From positions 2,046,001 to 2,110,000 of the forward strand of contig OZ241385.1 in assembly GCA_965200825.1 (NCBI GenBank): a DNA stretch of 64,000 nt. The letters run 5' to 3'. Source of the DNA: Bin80 sp026709335 (GTDB lineage Bacteria; Bacteroidota; Rhodothermia; Rhodothermales; Bin80). The stretch's first letter is position 1, and every line of letters begins with the position of its first letter. The notes beneath the pieces are model-generated. The model saw nothing but the letters and a program-made list of their open reading frames with translations, had not been told where the DNA came from and ran no database searches. The position numbers and the translations under genes were made by a program. Positions 53,906 through 63,942 of this stretch are shown one piece after another.

Positions 53906-55396
53906 TCAGGAGTGATAAAATGCTTTGAGGCGAGGATAGAGGTCTTTGAATTTCTTATGCAAGTCGGCATAGGTCTCTGCGGCCTCCCCTGGTATTGACT
54001 GCTCATGAACGGATATGGTCACATTGCAGGCTTCCTGTATAGAATTCCATACACCAACCCCCGTTCCAGCCAGCAATGCGGCTCCTATCGCAGCTCCTTC
54101 GGTCACCTCCACTACACTCAAAGAGTGCCCCATAATGTCCGCCAGAATCTGGCGCCATAAATTGCTCTTTGCCCCACCCCCAGAAATCAAGATCCGCTCC
54201 GGCGCTGGTAACCCCGCCTCATAAAGAAGCTGAAGGTTATCTCTGAGACCATATGCGACTCCTTCCAGAACAGCTCTCGTGAGATGGCCACGGTGATGGC
54301 GAGCGGTTAGCCCAATGAAACTCCCCCGCAAAAGTGGATCGGCATGAGGTGTACGTTCTCCGGTGAGATAAGGAAGGAAGTACAGTCCTTCACTCCCGGC
54401 TTCAACTTCTGACGACTCGGATAGTAATTGCTCATATGATATCTGTCTGGCGAGTGTATCGCGATACCACTGAAGACTTCCTGCCGCACTCAACATTACC
54501 CCCATCATGTGCCATATCCCGGGAATCGCATGCGGGAAAGCATGAGCACGCCCGAGTGGCTCAATGCGTGGCTGGCTGGAAGGAGCAAAAACAACTCCTG
54601 ACGTTCCTAACGTGACTGCCCAAGTTTCTGGATGAATTGCTCCTACCCCAACAGCCTGTGCTGCCTGATCCCCACCACCTGCATAGACAGGTGTACCCTC
54701 CAATAACCCTGTTTCAGATGCACATACGCGATTAATGGCGCCTGTACTTTCGGTACCCTCATGCGTGGGGGGAAACCATGATTCCGGAATATCCAGAGCC
54801 TCCAGCAAATCTATTGCCCATGTTCGTGTTGAAAGATCAAGGAGTAACGTTCCCCCTGCACCAGCTCGATCTGCCGCGTACACACCAGTTAGTTTCCAGC
54901 GGATATAATCTTTGGGTAACAGGATTTGAGCAATCTTTGCGTAACAGCCAGGCTCGTGATCCCGGACCCATAAAAGCTTTGGAGCAGTAAACCCTGCAAA
55001 AGCATCATTCCCTGTGATTGCCACCAGGCGTTCAAGCCCTATTCGCTCTCGAATCATTTCACATTGGCTACCGGCCCTTCCGTCATTCCACAGCATCGCA
55101 GGGCGAAGTATTTTACCGTGAGAATCTAGAAGAACAAGTCCATGCATTTGGCCAGTGACTCCAATCGCTTTCACGGCATTTATGTCCACAGATGGCAATT
55201 CCAGAACAACCTGAATACTTTTACACATAGCATGCCACCATGCATCAGGGTCTTGCTCACTCCAGAGTGGATACGGGCTCGATTGTTCGTGTTCATGTGC
55301 GGCCTGTCCTAGAAGATTACCCTCGGCATCAATACATACCGCCTTGGATGCCGTGGTGGAAACATCAAGTCCAAGAATACAAGGAATCTCTGACAT
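53906..55396 (-). CDS. xylB: Xylulokinase (FGGY family)
   Basis: ATP-dependent kinase making D-xylulose 5-phosphate, 496 residues, typical size. N-terminal phosphate-binding motif GLDVSTTASKAVCID; then GVTGQMHGLVLLD, AMLWNDGRA, a PKLLWVRDHEP stretch, GAGGTLLLDLSTRTW, and the ATP site GGGAKSNLWRQILADIMG with a GAAIGAALLAG end. The MHG triad favours xylulokinase over gluconate or glycerol kinase. Transcribed divergently from the SLC13 transporter, with 48 bp between starts. No xylose isomerase is in the window, though a sugar isomerase/epimerase-like gene is at 60668. Confidence 0.88.
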   Translation of the reverse strand: MSEIPCILGLDVSTTASKAVCIDAEGNLLGQAAHEHEQSSPYPLWSEQDPDAWWHAMCKSIQVVLELPSVDINAVKAIGVTGQMHGLVLLDSHGKILRPAMLWNDGRAGSQCEMIRERIGLERLVAITGNDAFAGFTAPKLLWVRDHEPGCYAKIAQILLPKDYIRWKLTGVYAADRAGAGGTLLLDLSTRTWAIDLLEALDIPESWFPPTHEGTESTGAINRVCASETGLLEGTPVYAGGGDQAAQAVGVGAIHPETWAVTLGTSGVVFAPSSQPRIEPLGRAHAFPHAIPGIWHMMGVMLSAAGSLQWYRDTLARQISYEQLLSESSEVEAGSEGLYFLPYLTGERTPHADPLLRGSFIGLTARHHRGHLTRAVLEGVAYGLRDNLQLLYEAGLPAPERILISGGGAKSNLWRQILADIMGHSLSVVEVTEGAAIGAALLAGTGVGVWNSIQEACNVTISVHEQSIPGEAAETYADLHKKFKDLYPRLKAFYHS

Positions 55397-55444
55397 AGTG
55401 AAAAAAAGTTGTTCGCTGCTTGAAAAACACTAACTTACATCATT

Positions 55445-56926
55445 ATGAGTACACATTCATCTTATGGATTAAGGCAGTATGTGGGACTATTTCTTGGCCC
55501 ATTATGGTTATTGGCTACACTTCTTCTACCACCACCAACCGGATTGAGTACAGCAGCTTGGTATACCATGGGAACTGCGCTATTCATGGCCACTTGGTGG
55601 ATCGCTGAATCCATTCCAATTCCCGCAACCTCACTCCTTCCGTTGATTTTATTTCCTGTTCTGGGCATAAATACCATACAGGACACTGCCGCCCCATATG
55701 CTCATCCTATTATATTTCTGTTCATGGGTGGATTCATGATAGCACTTGGGATGATGCGTTGGGGATTACACCGGCGGATCGCAATTTGGATCATCTCTCA
55801 TGCTGGCACTGGACCACGCGCTTTGATTGCAGGATTCATGACTGCAACCGCCGGGCTGAGTATGTGGGTGAGCAATACTGCAACAACCCTGATGATGCTC
55901 CCTGTGGCACTTTCTGTGATCGCATTGGCGGACACCCAGAACGGTACTGATCGATTCAGACATCATTTTTCGGTTGCACTACTGCTGGGCATTGCCTACG
56001 CGGCAAATATCGGTGGTATGGGAACCCTCATTGGAACCATTCCCAATGCATTTATCGGCGCCTTCTTTGAAAGCGAATACGGATACACAATTACCTTTAC
56101 CAAATGGTTATCCGTTGGGGTTCCGATTGTTTTGATCGGCGTCCCTATCGTATTCTTTATGCTCACCCGGATTTTATATTCATTTGACACACATGACTTG
56201 GTTGGCAGTGATGATCTAATCAGACAAGAACAAGAAAAACTCGGTCAAATGAACTTAGGGGAAAAATATGTGGCACTGGTTTTTATAGGAACTGCACTAC
56301 TCTGGATTACCCGACCCTTGCTGACTCCATTCATTCCTGGACTGACGGACGCAGGAATTGCAATGATTGGAGGCTTATCTCTGTTTATACTACCGATTGA
56401 TTTCAAACGTGGAGTTTTTGCTGTGGACTGGGAAACAGTAAAAAAAATGCCTTGGGGGGCATTAATTTTGATTGGAGGAGGACTCAGTCTCGCGGGAGCC
56501 GTTTCAGGTAGCGGGCTTGCAACCTGGCTGGGGGAATCTCTGCAACCATTTCAACAATTTCCCACCATATTGGTCATCCTTCTCACTACCGGCATCATCA
56601 TATTTCTTACAGAAATCACGAGTAATGCTGCGACCACTGCTACGTTTTTGCCCGTCTTGGCCGCCTTAGCACTGGCAGTTGGAGAAAGTCCCTTGCTGAT
56701 GGCAGTCCCTGCAGCTCTGGGAGCCAGTTGTGCCTTTATGCTTCCTGTTGCGACACCCCCTAATGCAATTATCTACGGGAGTGAACGTGTTACTGTGTTT
56801 GAAATGGCTCGTGCCGGCTTTTCACTTAATTTAATATTCATTGTACTGATTACCGCCTGTGCCTATACTTTGATGCTGTGGGTGTTCGGGATTGAGATTG
56901 GAACTGTTCCCGCCTGGGCAATGTAG
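55445..56926 (+). CDS. SLC13/DASS-family Na+/anion (dicarboxylate) symporter
   Basis: Inner-membrane transporter of 493 residues with about eleven hydrophobic segments. The two sodium/substrate SNT-type motifs are both present: WVSNTATTLMMLPVAL near residue 140 and TSNAATTATFLPVLAAL near residue 395, each in its own repeat. The C-terminus includes CAFMLPVATPPNAIIYGSER, a signature of the family. Substrates in this family are succinate, malate, citrate or sulfate; the VATPPNAI motif fits dicarboxylates. Divergent from xylB and followed by kdgK 42 bp on, so a sugar-acid transport role is possible. Confidence 0.9.
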   Translation: MSTHSSYGLRQYVGLFLGPLWLLATLLLPPPTGLSTAAWYTMGTALFMATWWIAESIPIPATSLLPLILFPVLGINTIQDTAAPYAHPIIFLFMGGFMIALGMMRWGLHRRIAIWIISHAGTGPRALIAGFMTATAGLSMWVSNTATTLMMLPVALSVIALADTQNGTDRFRHHFSVALLLGIAYAANIGGMGTLIGTIPNAFIGAFFESEYGYTITFTKWLSVGVPIVLIGVPIVFFMLTRILYSFDTHDLVGSDDLIRQEQEKLGQMNLGEKYVALVFIGTALLWITRPLLTPFIPGLTDAGIAMIGGLSLFILPIDFKRGVFAVDWETVKKMPWGALILIGGGLSLAGAVSGSGLATWLGESLQPFQQFPTILVILLTTGIIIFLTEITSNAATTATFLPVLAALALAVGESPLLMAVPAALGASCAFMLPVATPPNAIIYGSERVTVFEMARAGFSLNLIFIVLITACAYTLMLWVFGIEIGTVPAWAM

Positions 56927-56968
56927 GCGCGCCTCTGTTCTTCTAATTAATCCATTATCTGTTCAATC

Positions 56969-58003
56969 ATGAAACGCTGTGTTACTTTCGGCGAAATTAT
57001 GCTGAGATTATCTCCACCTGGATTTGAACGATTTGCTCAAGCCTCGTCGTTTGACGCACGCTACGGAGGGGCGGAAGCAAACGTCGCTGCCTCCCTGTCC
57101 GGCTACGGAATCCCCGTTACATTTGTTTCCCGCGTACCAGAGAATGAACTCGGAACCGGTGCAATTCAGACGTTACGCTCTCTTGCAATTGACACCCGAT
57201 TTATAGAGCGTGGCGGTGATCGTCTTGGAATTTATTTCCTAGAAACCGGTGCATCAGCACGTGCCAGTAAAGTAATTTATGACCGCGCCCATTCGGGAAT
57301 AGCTTCCATCACGCCAGGAATGATCGACTGGAACGAGGTCTTTGCCGGCGCAGGTTGGTTCCACTGGACGGGAATCACTCCGGCTATCTCCGAAACAGCA
57401 GCATTGACGATCAAAGAAGCACTTGATGCAGCGAAGCGGCATAATGTGATCATTTCTGTTGACCTCAATTATCGAAAGCTACTCTGGCAGTGGGGAAAAA
57501 CTCCCGAAGATGTTATGACAGAATTCGTTTCTTTCTGCGATGTCATTGTAGGAAATGAAGAAGATGCCCAAAAAGTCTTTGGTATTCACCCGGAAGGCGT
57601 TGAAGTCCGAAGTGGACACTTGGATGCCTCAGCATATGAATCTGTTGGAAAACAGCTAATGAATCGCTTTCCGCGCTGCAAACGAGCGGTTATCACACTG
57701 CGGAGCTCAATCAGTGCGTCCCACAATAATTGGTCGGCTGTGCTGTGGGATGGGTCAAATTTGCTTCATGCACCTTCCTATGAAATTACCCCAATAGTTG
57801 ACCGAGTCGGAGGTGGAGATGCATTTGTAGGGGGATTGATCTATGGGCTTCTTACATTTCAGGGAGATAACCAAAAATCCCTGGATTTTGGTGTAGCCGC
57901 ATCCTGTCTCAAACATACCATACCCGGTGATTTCAATCTAGTGACCGTGGCAGAGGTACAAAAGCTACTCGCAGGGGATGCCTCGGGGCGGGTGAGCCGC
58001 TAA
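56969..58003 (+). CDS. kdgK: PfkB-family sugar kinase, probably 2-keto-3-deoxygluconate kinase
   Basis: 344 residues. N-terminus VTFGEIMLRLSPPGFERFAQ with GGAEANVAASLSGYG is the KDG-kinase type of PfkB. Substrate-binding YDRAHSGIA and the catalytic/anion-hole motif DRVGGGDAFVGGLIYG follow. It differs from ribokinases in the MLRLSPP start. KDG kinase feeds the semi-phosphorylative Entner-Doudoroff and uronate pathways; the matching KDPG aldolase is not in the window. Probably in an operon with the upstream transporter. Confidence 0.85.
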   Translation: MKRCVTFGEIMLRLSPPGFERFAQASSFDARYGGAEANVAASLSGYGIPVTFVSRVPENELGTGAIQTLRSLAIDTRFIERGGDRLGIYFLETGASARASKVIYDRAHSGIASITPGMIDWNEVFAGAGWFHWTGITPAISETAALTIKEALDAAKRHNVIISVDLNYRKLLWQWGKTPEDVMTEFVSFCDVIVGNEEDAQKVFGIHPEGVEVRSGHLDASAYESVGKQLMNRFPRCKRAVITLRSSISASHNNWSAVLWDGSNLLHAPSYEITPIVDRVGGGDAFVGGLIYGLLTFQGDNQKSLDFGVAASCLKHTIPGDFNLVTVAEVQKLLAGDASGRVSR

Positions 58004-58050
58004 GGTACAATGGTGAAACATCTACTGATCCTTATTTGAATTGAAACCTG

Positions 58051-58125
<75 letters not shown>

Positions 58126-58175
58126 ATCGTACCGGCATGCTACCCTAATGCATCAAAGCTGTTCCAGAAAATTCT

Positions 58176-59258
58176 GTGCAGAATTCAATCCATGATATAA
58201 TCATTGCCGGTGCCGGACTCGGCGGCATGTGCGCGGCCCTATGGCTCTCTGGGTCCAGAAATGTCACTATCCTCTCCGGTACAGCTCCCGCAGCCTCCGC
58301 TATTGCTGCTGGTTTGGTAAACCCTTATGCCGGACAGCGAATGAGCACATTCTGGAACTCAGATATTGCTTACAGGGATCTCCTGAACACACTGGTTCGC
58401 TCGGATGCACTTGAAACCTATAATCCATGCGGGATTCTGCGCCCTGCTATGAACGAGGAACAAGCTTTACATTTTCGTACGCTCTCTGCAGAAAACCCCA
58501 ATTCAATCACTTGGATTCCGCCAAGGAAAACTCAAAAAGATTATCCCTATGTCTCAGCTCCATTCGGCGCCGCTATCACCACTGGAGGTATTCTGAACAC
58601 GCCGCAATTGCTGGAGCGCATGCTCATATTTCTTGCATCTCACTGCAAAGTTCTTCATGAAAATCTTGCTGGATGGAGGGAAAGTGACTCCGACGTAACT
58701 GTAACACTAAGATCGGGGACGACTTTAAAAACGAAGAAGCTGATCCTTGCATTGGGGGCAGGCTATACATCCTTTCCCGGCCTATCAAACTTGAATTTAC
58801 ATCTTACGAAAGGACAAATCGTTTACGTACGTATTCCCGAGAATGCTTCCATATCACTACCTGTTAGTGGACATGGCTATGCAGTTCCATCAGGGGGGAA
58901 GTTAATCCTTGGAACTACCTATGAACACGCTCCTGCTGATTCAAAACCCAGCAAGGAAGGGATGAACAAGATCCTCTGTTTAACCGAAAAAATGATTCCT
59001 TCTGTGGGTGCTGCGGAAATTTTGAGTACATCTGCCGGAATCCGGGTTGGGGTTCCCGGAACTCGGCTCCCGATGGTTGGACCCTTAACCAGACATGTCT
59101 GGATCCTGACTGGCCTTGGATCAAAAGGATTATTATTTGGAGCACATATCGGACGGAATCTGGAGTCCTGGATCACCGATCCCTTGCACATCCCAGATAA
59201 TTATCGACCAAAAAACTTAACCTCGAAAATATCTGTTTCTGATCATAGTAATTTGTAA
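58176..59258 (+). CDS. FAD-dependent oxidoreductase, DAO family (MnmC C-terminal domain-like)
   Basis: 360 residues from a GTG start. N-terminal FAD fold IIAGAGLGGMCAALWLSG, then the motif SAIAAGLVNPYAGQRM characteristic of the group of small DAO oxidoreductases related to the MnmC2 half of bifunctional MnmC, followed by CGILRPAM. The end of the protein has LTGLGSKGLLFGAHIGRNLE, closing the FAD site. If it is MnmC2, it oxidises cmnm5s2U to nm5s2U, which the stand-alone MnmD at 16997 would methylate. A glycine/D-amino-acid oxidase is the other possibility. A hairpin terminator candidate follows directly. Confidence 0.72.
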   Translation: MQNSIHDIIIAGAGLGGMCAALWLSGSRNVTILSGTAPAASAIAAGLVNPYAGQRMSTFWNSDIAYRDLLNTLVRSDALETYNPCGILRPAMNEEQALHFRTLSAENPNSITWIPPRKTQKDYPYVSAPFGAAITTGGILNTPQLLERMLIFLASHCKVLHENLAGWRESDSDVTVTLRSGTTLKTKKLILALGAGYTSFPGLSNLNLHLTKGQIVYVRIPENASISLPVSGHGYAVPSGGKLILGTTYEHAPADSKPSKEGMNKILCLTEKMIPSVGAAEILSTSAGIRVGVPGTRLPMVGPLTRHVWILTGLGSKGLLFGAHIGRNLESWITDPLHIPDNYRPKNLTSKISVSDHSNL

Positions 59259-59261
59259 CCT

Positions 59262-59289
59262 GGAGGCAGCCTTCGAACACGCTGCCTCC
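59262..59289 (+). terminator. Probable intrinsic terminator of the FAD oxidoreductase gene
   Basis: GGAGGCAGC and GCTGCCTCC form a perfect 9-bp GC-rich stem with a 10-nt loop, starting 3 bp past the stop codon and followed by TTGTAT. The U tract is weak, so efficiency is uncertain. Confidence 0.6.
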
Positions 59290-59441
59290 TTGTATGGAAC
59301 TATAGGCCTAAAACTGAATACACGTGGGTTCGGGTTCTCATGCGGATTTTGTAACATGAATCCCGAAAAACGATGCCCATCCTTACACGAATTAACTAAA
59401 CCCATCTTCGCACCTTTTTAATTCTACCAGTTTTTCCATTC

Positions 59442-60521
59442 ATGACTGAAATGCATAATGCAAATACTGCTGAGATCTTGGAAGACTCAGCAGATACACT
59501 ATTGAATCATACGTGTAAAACAATCTCGCACGAAACTCTCCATCTGCCCGGCCCTGACTTTGTTGACAATGTCTGGACAGGATCAGATCGCAATCCTCGA
59601 GTACTTCGCTCACTGCAGACGCTATTCAATTCCGGTCGCCTAGCCGGAACCGGTTATGTCTCTATTCTTCCCGTAGATCAGGGCATCGAACATTCAGCAG
59701 GAGCATCCTTTGCAAAAAATCCGATTTATTTTGACCCCGAAAATATTGTTCGACTAGCCATCGAAGGAGGATGTAATGGAGTCGCCTCCACCTATGGTGT
59801 TTTGGGAGCAGTAGCCCAAAAGTATGCACACAGAATCCCGTTTATCTTAAAATTCAATCATAATGAATTGTTAAGCTATCCGAATACACATGACCAGATT
59901 CCATTTGCGAGCATACAGAATGCATGGGATATGGGTTGTATTGGAGTGGGAGCTACTATATATTTTGGATCTGAGGCATCCAACCGGCAGATCCAGGAGG
60001 TAACCGAAGCATTTTCTTATGCACATGAACTTGGGATGCTCACGATCCTGTGGTGTTATGTACGCAATAGTGCATTCAAAATTGACGGCACGAACCACGA
60101 AGCATCCGCTGACCTCACAGGTCAGGCAAACCATCTTGGAGTCACGATTGAAGCTGACATCATCAAACAGAAACAACCTACATCCAATGGTGGCTACGCT
60201 GCATTGAATTATGGAGGCTCCAGCTATGGTAAATTTGATGATCGTATATATACGGAACTCGCAAGCGATCACCCGATAGACCTTACCCGATATCAGGTAG
60301 CGAACTGCTATATGGGGCGTTGTGGCCTCATCAATTCTGGCGGCGCATCTGGATCAAATGATTTGCAACAGGCCGTAAAAACTGCAGTCATCAATAAACG
60401 TGCTGGCGGGATGGGGCTGATTTCTGGGCGAAAAGCATTCCAGCGTCCAATGGAAGATGGGGTTGGAATTTTGAATGCGATTCAGAATGTATACCTTGAT
60501 ACCTCTGTAACGATTGCATAG
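59442..60521 (+). CDS. fbaB: Class I fructose-bisphosphate aldolase (DhnA/FbaB type)
   Basis: 359 residues, Schiff-base aldolase of glycolysis and gluconeogenesis. Seen: YVSILPVDQGIEHSAGASFA near residue 73, then YFDPENIVRLAIEGGCNGVA, FILKFNHNELLSY with the likely active-site lysine region, IGVGATIYFGSEASNRQI, and a late RAGGMGLISGRKAFQRP that binds substrate phosphate. This is the archaeal-type class I enzyme found in many bacteria, not the class II Zn enzyme. An 11-bp hairpin 22 bp after the stop may end its transcript. Confidence 0.92.
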   Translation: MTEMHNANTAEILEDSADTLLNHTCKTISHETLHLPGPDFVDNVWTGSDRNPRVLRSLQTLFNSGRLAGTGYVSILPVDQGIEHSAGASFAKNPIYFDPENIVRLAIEGGCNGVASTYGVLGAVAQKYAHRIPFILKFNHNELLSYPNTHDQIPFASIQNAWDMGCIGVGATIYFGSEASNRQIQEVTEAFSYAHELGMLTILWCYVRNSAFKIDGTNHEASADLTGQANHLGVTIEADIIKQKQPTSNGGYAALNYGGSSYGKFDDRIYTELASDHPIDLTRYQVANCYMGRCGLINSGGASGSNDLQQAVKTAVINKRAGGMGLISGRKAFQRPMEDGVGILNAIQNVYLDTSVTIA

Positions 60522-60543
60522 AAACTCATACATTCGCAGTGCC

Positions 60544-60569
60544 CCAATTTCACAGATATGTGAAATTGG
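60544..60569. terminator. Hairpin between convergent aldolase and isomerase genes
   Basis: CCAATTTCACA/TGTGAAATTGG forms a perfect 11-bp stem with a GATA loop between two convergent genes. No long T run follows on either strand, so it is a candidate bidirectional terminator or mRNA 3' stabiliser only. Confidence 0.45.
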
Positions 60570-60667
60570 AGAGGATTGACGGGAAAAGATTTCCTGCCCT
60601 GATCTTCGTTGAGATTGACTGAATCTGAGGCTGGAGTGTGAATTTCTGTTGTTTTCACTCTGCAATC

Positions 60668-61525
60668 TCAATCCTTTTTGGATAACTGAACAAGGGCTTC
60701 AAACAGTGAACGTTGATGCCGCAATGCCGAGGTACGGTCTGCAGGCTCTGTCCGGGCTTCCAGTAAAACCCAGCCTGTGTATTCGGATATTACAAGTAAC
60801 TCAAAGAGCTGGCGATAAGGGTACGCATTATCGTCCAGCTCACGAACATGGACTGTTTGTCCGAAGTACTTTCGAACAAGCTCAAAATTATGTGCTAACC
60901 CTGGCTCTTTCAGATCTGTAGTGTTACAATTCCAACATACCCGGACATTGGGATGATCCGCAACTTCCATGATCTGCCGGATGACCGGTAATTGATCTGT
61001 GCGACGGCCGTGTACCTCTAACCTGATTTCTTGGCCATAGCCTTGGCCAAATTGTCCAAGTGTCCGCAGAGCCCGGCCAATTTGAGCAATCGTCTGCTTC
61101 TCGGATATTCCATCTGGCAAAGCATCCGGTTTCACTTTGATGCCACTGGCTCCTACATCATGTGCCAAAATTATAGATGCTTTGGCCTGACTGATTGCAT
61201 GTGCCAATCTCGCGGCATCTGTATAATGAAAGCTCCAGTTCGTCCCCAATCCGACGAGAATTACACCGCTATCCATAAACTGTCTCTGCACAGCCACACG
61301 ATCTGAAGCTGACAGATGAGTTTCTACTCCATGGGCATGCTCTGTTCTCAGTTCTACGCCTTTTACACCAGCATCTTGGCAATTACGGATCAATGTTGGG
61401 AGGTTCCAATCTCGTCCCCAGAGATACGTTACTAGACCGAATCTCATGTCATCCTCTTTTTGGGTGGCTGATTCCAGCAAGGATCCCAATGGACGGCTTA
61501 AAAATTGGCGACGAGATGAATACAT
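60668..61525 (-). CDS. Sugar phosphate isomerase/epimerase-like TIM-barrel protein with eroded Tat leader
   Basis: 285 residues of the AP-endonuclease-2/xylose-isomerase-like TIM barrel: MRFGLVTYLWGRDWNLPTLI, GVKGVELRTEHAHGVE, GVILVGLGTNWSFHY, ASGIKVKPDALPDG, EIRLEVHGRRTD and VCWNCNTTDL, including likely metal ligands Glu and His. Homologues of this type often carry a Tat signal. Here the leader SSRRQFLSRPLGSLLESATQ keeps the twin arginines but lacks a hydrophobic core, so export is doubtful. The true start may instead be the ATG at 61447 (MRFGLVTY). Substrate unknown. Confidence 0.78.
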   Translation of the reverse strand: MYSSRRQFLSRPLGSLLESATQKEDDMRFGLVTYLWGRDWNLPTLIRNCQDAGVKGVELRTEHAHGVETHLSASDRVAVQRQFMDSGVILVGLGTNWSFHYTDAARLAHAISQAKASIILAHDVGASGIKVKPDALPDGISEKQTIAQIGRALRTLGQFGQGYGQEIRLEVHGRRTDQLPVIRQIMEVADHPNVRVCWNCNTTDLKEPGLAHNFELVRKYFGQTVHVRELDDNAYPYRQLFELLVISEYTGWVLLEARTEPADRTSALRHQRSLFEALVQLSKKD

Positions 61526-61934
61526 ATTGAGGATTTATTTGAAGAGAAAAGCTTCGCACACACTTCTGCTGATCTTCAAAAATAATGATTTTTTTGAAGG
61601 GCGCGTTCTACATCATCTGCGATTCATCGGATAAACAATAATTGGCTTTTTCTACCATCTGATTTGCTCTAAATTCCTTTTAATCTCATCTTGTGTGTTC
61701 AGGGCAAAGTGAGCGTATTGGATATATGGTATTTTTGTGTGGTGAGTGGTGGGATGGAACGTAACCGGCATTGTGTTGCATAACTGCCCTCCACATCATC
61801 TGGTTAAGCCATCTTCCGGCGGCGCGGACGGATTACTAATCGGATACGATTGGATTAAAAACAGAGCCATCAATTTTGATTTTGACCTTGACGGGATCGT
61901 ATCTCCTTTCGTATCTCTCGTCAAGAATTGAGCA
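61526..61934. other. Intergenic stretch before IS66 copy 2, no convincing gene
   Basis: About 410 bp. A 61-codon plus-strand frame from 61746 has no recognisable family. I see no RNA gene. Promoter signals for the isomerase gene (minus) should lie here but none is clear. Confidence 0.4.
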
Positions 61935-61942
61935 GTTGAAGT
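61935..61942. repeat. IS66 copy 2 target-site duplication, left
   Basis: GTTGAAGT, repeated exactly at 63935-63942 on the other side of the element. Confidence 0.93.
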
Positions 61943-63934
61943 GTATCCATACGAAAAACCCATATACTCGGGCACGGTAAATTGGAATCATTTCTGCGAA
62001 TGCTTCATCTGGTATGTCAGATGATGATATCATGGCAGGATGGAGGGGGAGTAAATGTCTACCGCGTCAGATCTATGCGGCTTTTGCGAGGTCGATCTGC
62101 TGTGTTGCCTTCCAGTGCTGAGGCAATAGCGTAGACCTCTGCTCTTCGGCAATCGTATGGATCCGTTTTAATACGTCCACCAACCACTCTTGTGGGTTCA
62201 CCTCGTGCAAGGTACAGGTGTTGAGCAATGAATAGAGAATCGCCGCACGTTGCGCCGCATCATGGGAGCCCGCAAACAGGTAGTTCTTTCGTCCGAGTGC
62301 AATCGGACGAACACGGTTCTCGACAAGATTGGTGTCAATCTCGACCTCCCCGTGATTCAAAAATCGCGTCAACTTCTGCCAGCGAACCAGCGCATACTGA
62401 ACCGCCTGCTTCCAGGACTTCGGACCAACCAGTGCATTGAGCTCCAGAAATGCCTTGAGTTGATCAAAGATCGGAGCAGATTTTTCCTGACGTATGCACT
62501 GCCGCTCTTCAAACGAAACGTCTCGCTCACGAAGATCTCGTTCAATCGCATAGATCTTCCGAAACAGCGATAGAACATGCCCGACATTCTGTTGAACAAA
62601 CTCGTATTGGGAAGCTTTCACATTCTCAAACTTGCGCCGGCAATGCGTCACACAGTTGAAGTGCTCAATCCCCTCGAAGTGATCAAATCGGTCATACACC
62701 TTGTAGGCATCGGTCTGCAACTTCCCCTGAAATCCCTCTAAGATCCCCATCGGGCCATCTCTGGATCGTCCCCGCTGGTACTCCACGAACACCAACCGGG
62801 GAGTCGGGGCTGAGTAGAGCCAGAAATAACCAAGATGATGCTGGCCAGATGCTTTGCTTTTGGTCTGATCCCGCACCGGAATGCGGGTCTCGTCCGCTTG
62901 AATGTATCCACTGCTGAGTACTTCTGTACGATGAAGATCATAGAGAGGCTCCAGATCGGTGGCCACATGGGTGCAAAAATCGTTCAACGTCGAGGTCGGA
63001 AGGTCGGCGCCCAGGCGGAAAAACTGTTTGCGCGTTCGATCAACAGGAAGATGATCCACATATTTATTGATCACGATTTGCGCCAGCATCTGCGCCGACG
63101 CCGTGCGTTTTCCGCTCACCTCCGCAGGCAACTCCCCCATCAAAACCCCTGCACCTTTGTTCGTTGGATCCACATACTTGTTGCGTACATATTCATACAC
63201 AAAGATCTGCGCCGGCCGATAATGGAAGACCCGGTGCACGTCCTCGCCAATCTTTCTGAGATGCGACAACTCTCCCTCCGGATCAATCACAATGGTCTTG
63301 GTGGGAAGATCCTGGTTCCGCCCTCCAAAGAGCCGCCTCGGCTTCTTTCGTGAGTAGGTCACCTTGATCTGTTTCTCCTCTTCTTGTGCGGGGGCCATCA
63401 CCGGAGCCTGATCCCCAAATAAATCTCCCTGATCCGGATGGACAAACCGCTCCCGTTTTTGACCATACAACTTGCGAAGAAGGTAATCTATCTTCTCCTG
63501 AGCATCCACCATCTCTTCCTTCGCCTGAATTAATTCGGTCAGAAACAGTCGCACAAACTCTTCACACTCGTCCCCGAATTTGCACATGAATTCCAGCACA
63601 CGCTGCGCATCCTCCTCGCCAAGAATCGCGACCAAAACCGGCCCCAAAGAGTCCTCGCAAACCAGCTGATTATTCGCGTTGCTCATGATGCAATAAAGAT
63701 ACGAATTGCCCCTGAAACTTCCTCAAAAATTCGCCCTTCTTTTGGGGTTATTTCTCAAAAAAATCAATGAACTTCATCAACTCCACTACGAAACAGGAAC
63801 ACCTCAAAAAACCTGCCCAATTCTTTCAATCTTGATGCTTTATTCCCCACATTGGATCCCCGTACACATTGAAAATTGTTAACCTCAATTTATTAGTAAA
63901 ATGATTATCTTACATGGGATTTTCGTATGCATAC
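61943..63934 (-). mobile_element. IS66-family insertion sequence, copy 2 (inverted)
   Basis: 1992 bp, the same length as copy 1 and in opposite orientation, with the same terminal repeats (GTATCCATACGAAAAACCCA at the left and, on the other strand, GTATGCATACGAAAATCCCA at the right). It has its own 8-bp target duplication different from that of copy 1, so the two are independent insertions, not ends of a composite transposon. In this copy the ATG at 63901, equivalent to the LRR gene's start, meets a stop after 12 codons, which confirms that those codons belong to the element. Confidence 0.95.
62073..63686 (-). CDS. IS66-family transposase (TnpC type), copy 2
   Basis: Identical 537-residue protein to the one at 51319-52932, with the same DDE residues (Asp265, Asp326, Glu456). 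Intact, probably active. The two copies face each other across 8.9 kb, so homologous recombination between them would invert the segment 53.1-61.9 kb. Confidence 0.96.
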   Translation of the reverse strand: MSNANNQLVCEDSLGPVLVAILGEEDAQRVLEFMCKFGDECEEFVRLFLTELIQAKEEMVDAQEKIDYLLRKLYGQKRERFVHPDQGDLFGDQAPVMAPAQEEEKQIKVTYSRKKPRRLFGGRNQDLPTKTIVIDPEGELSHLRKIGEDVHRVFHYRPAQIFVYEYVRNKYVDPTNKGAGVLMGELPAEVSGKRTASAQMLAQIVINKYVDHLPVDRTRKQFFRLGADLPTSTLNDFCTHVATDLEPLYDLHRTEVLSSGYIQADETRIPVRDQTKSKASGQHHLGYFWLYSAPTPRLVFVEYQRGRSRDGPMGILEGFQGKLQTDAYKVYDRFDHFEGIEHFNCVTHCRRKFENVKASQYEFVQQNVGHVLSLFRKIYAIERDLRERDVSFEERQCIRQEKSAPIFDQLKAFLELNALVGPKSWKQAVQYALVRWQKLTRFLNHGEVEIDTNLVENRVRPIALGRKNYLFAGSHDAAQRAAILYSLLNTCTLHEVNPQEWLVDVLKRIHTIAEEQRSTLLPQHWKATQQIDLAKAA

Positions 63935-63942
63935 GTTGAAGT
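63935..63942. repeat. IS66 copy 2 target-site duplication, right
   Basis: GTTGAAGT, second copy of the 8-bp duplication flanking 61943-63934. The remaining 58 bp to the window end hold nothing recognisable. Confidence 0.93.
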
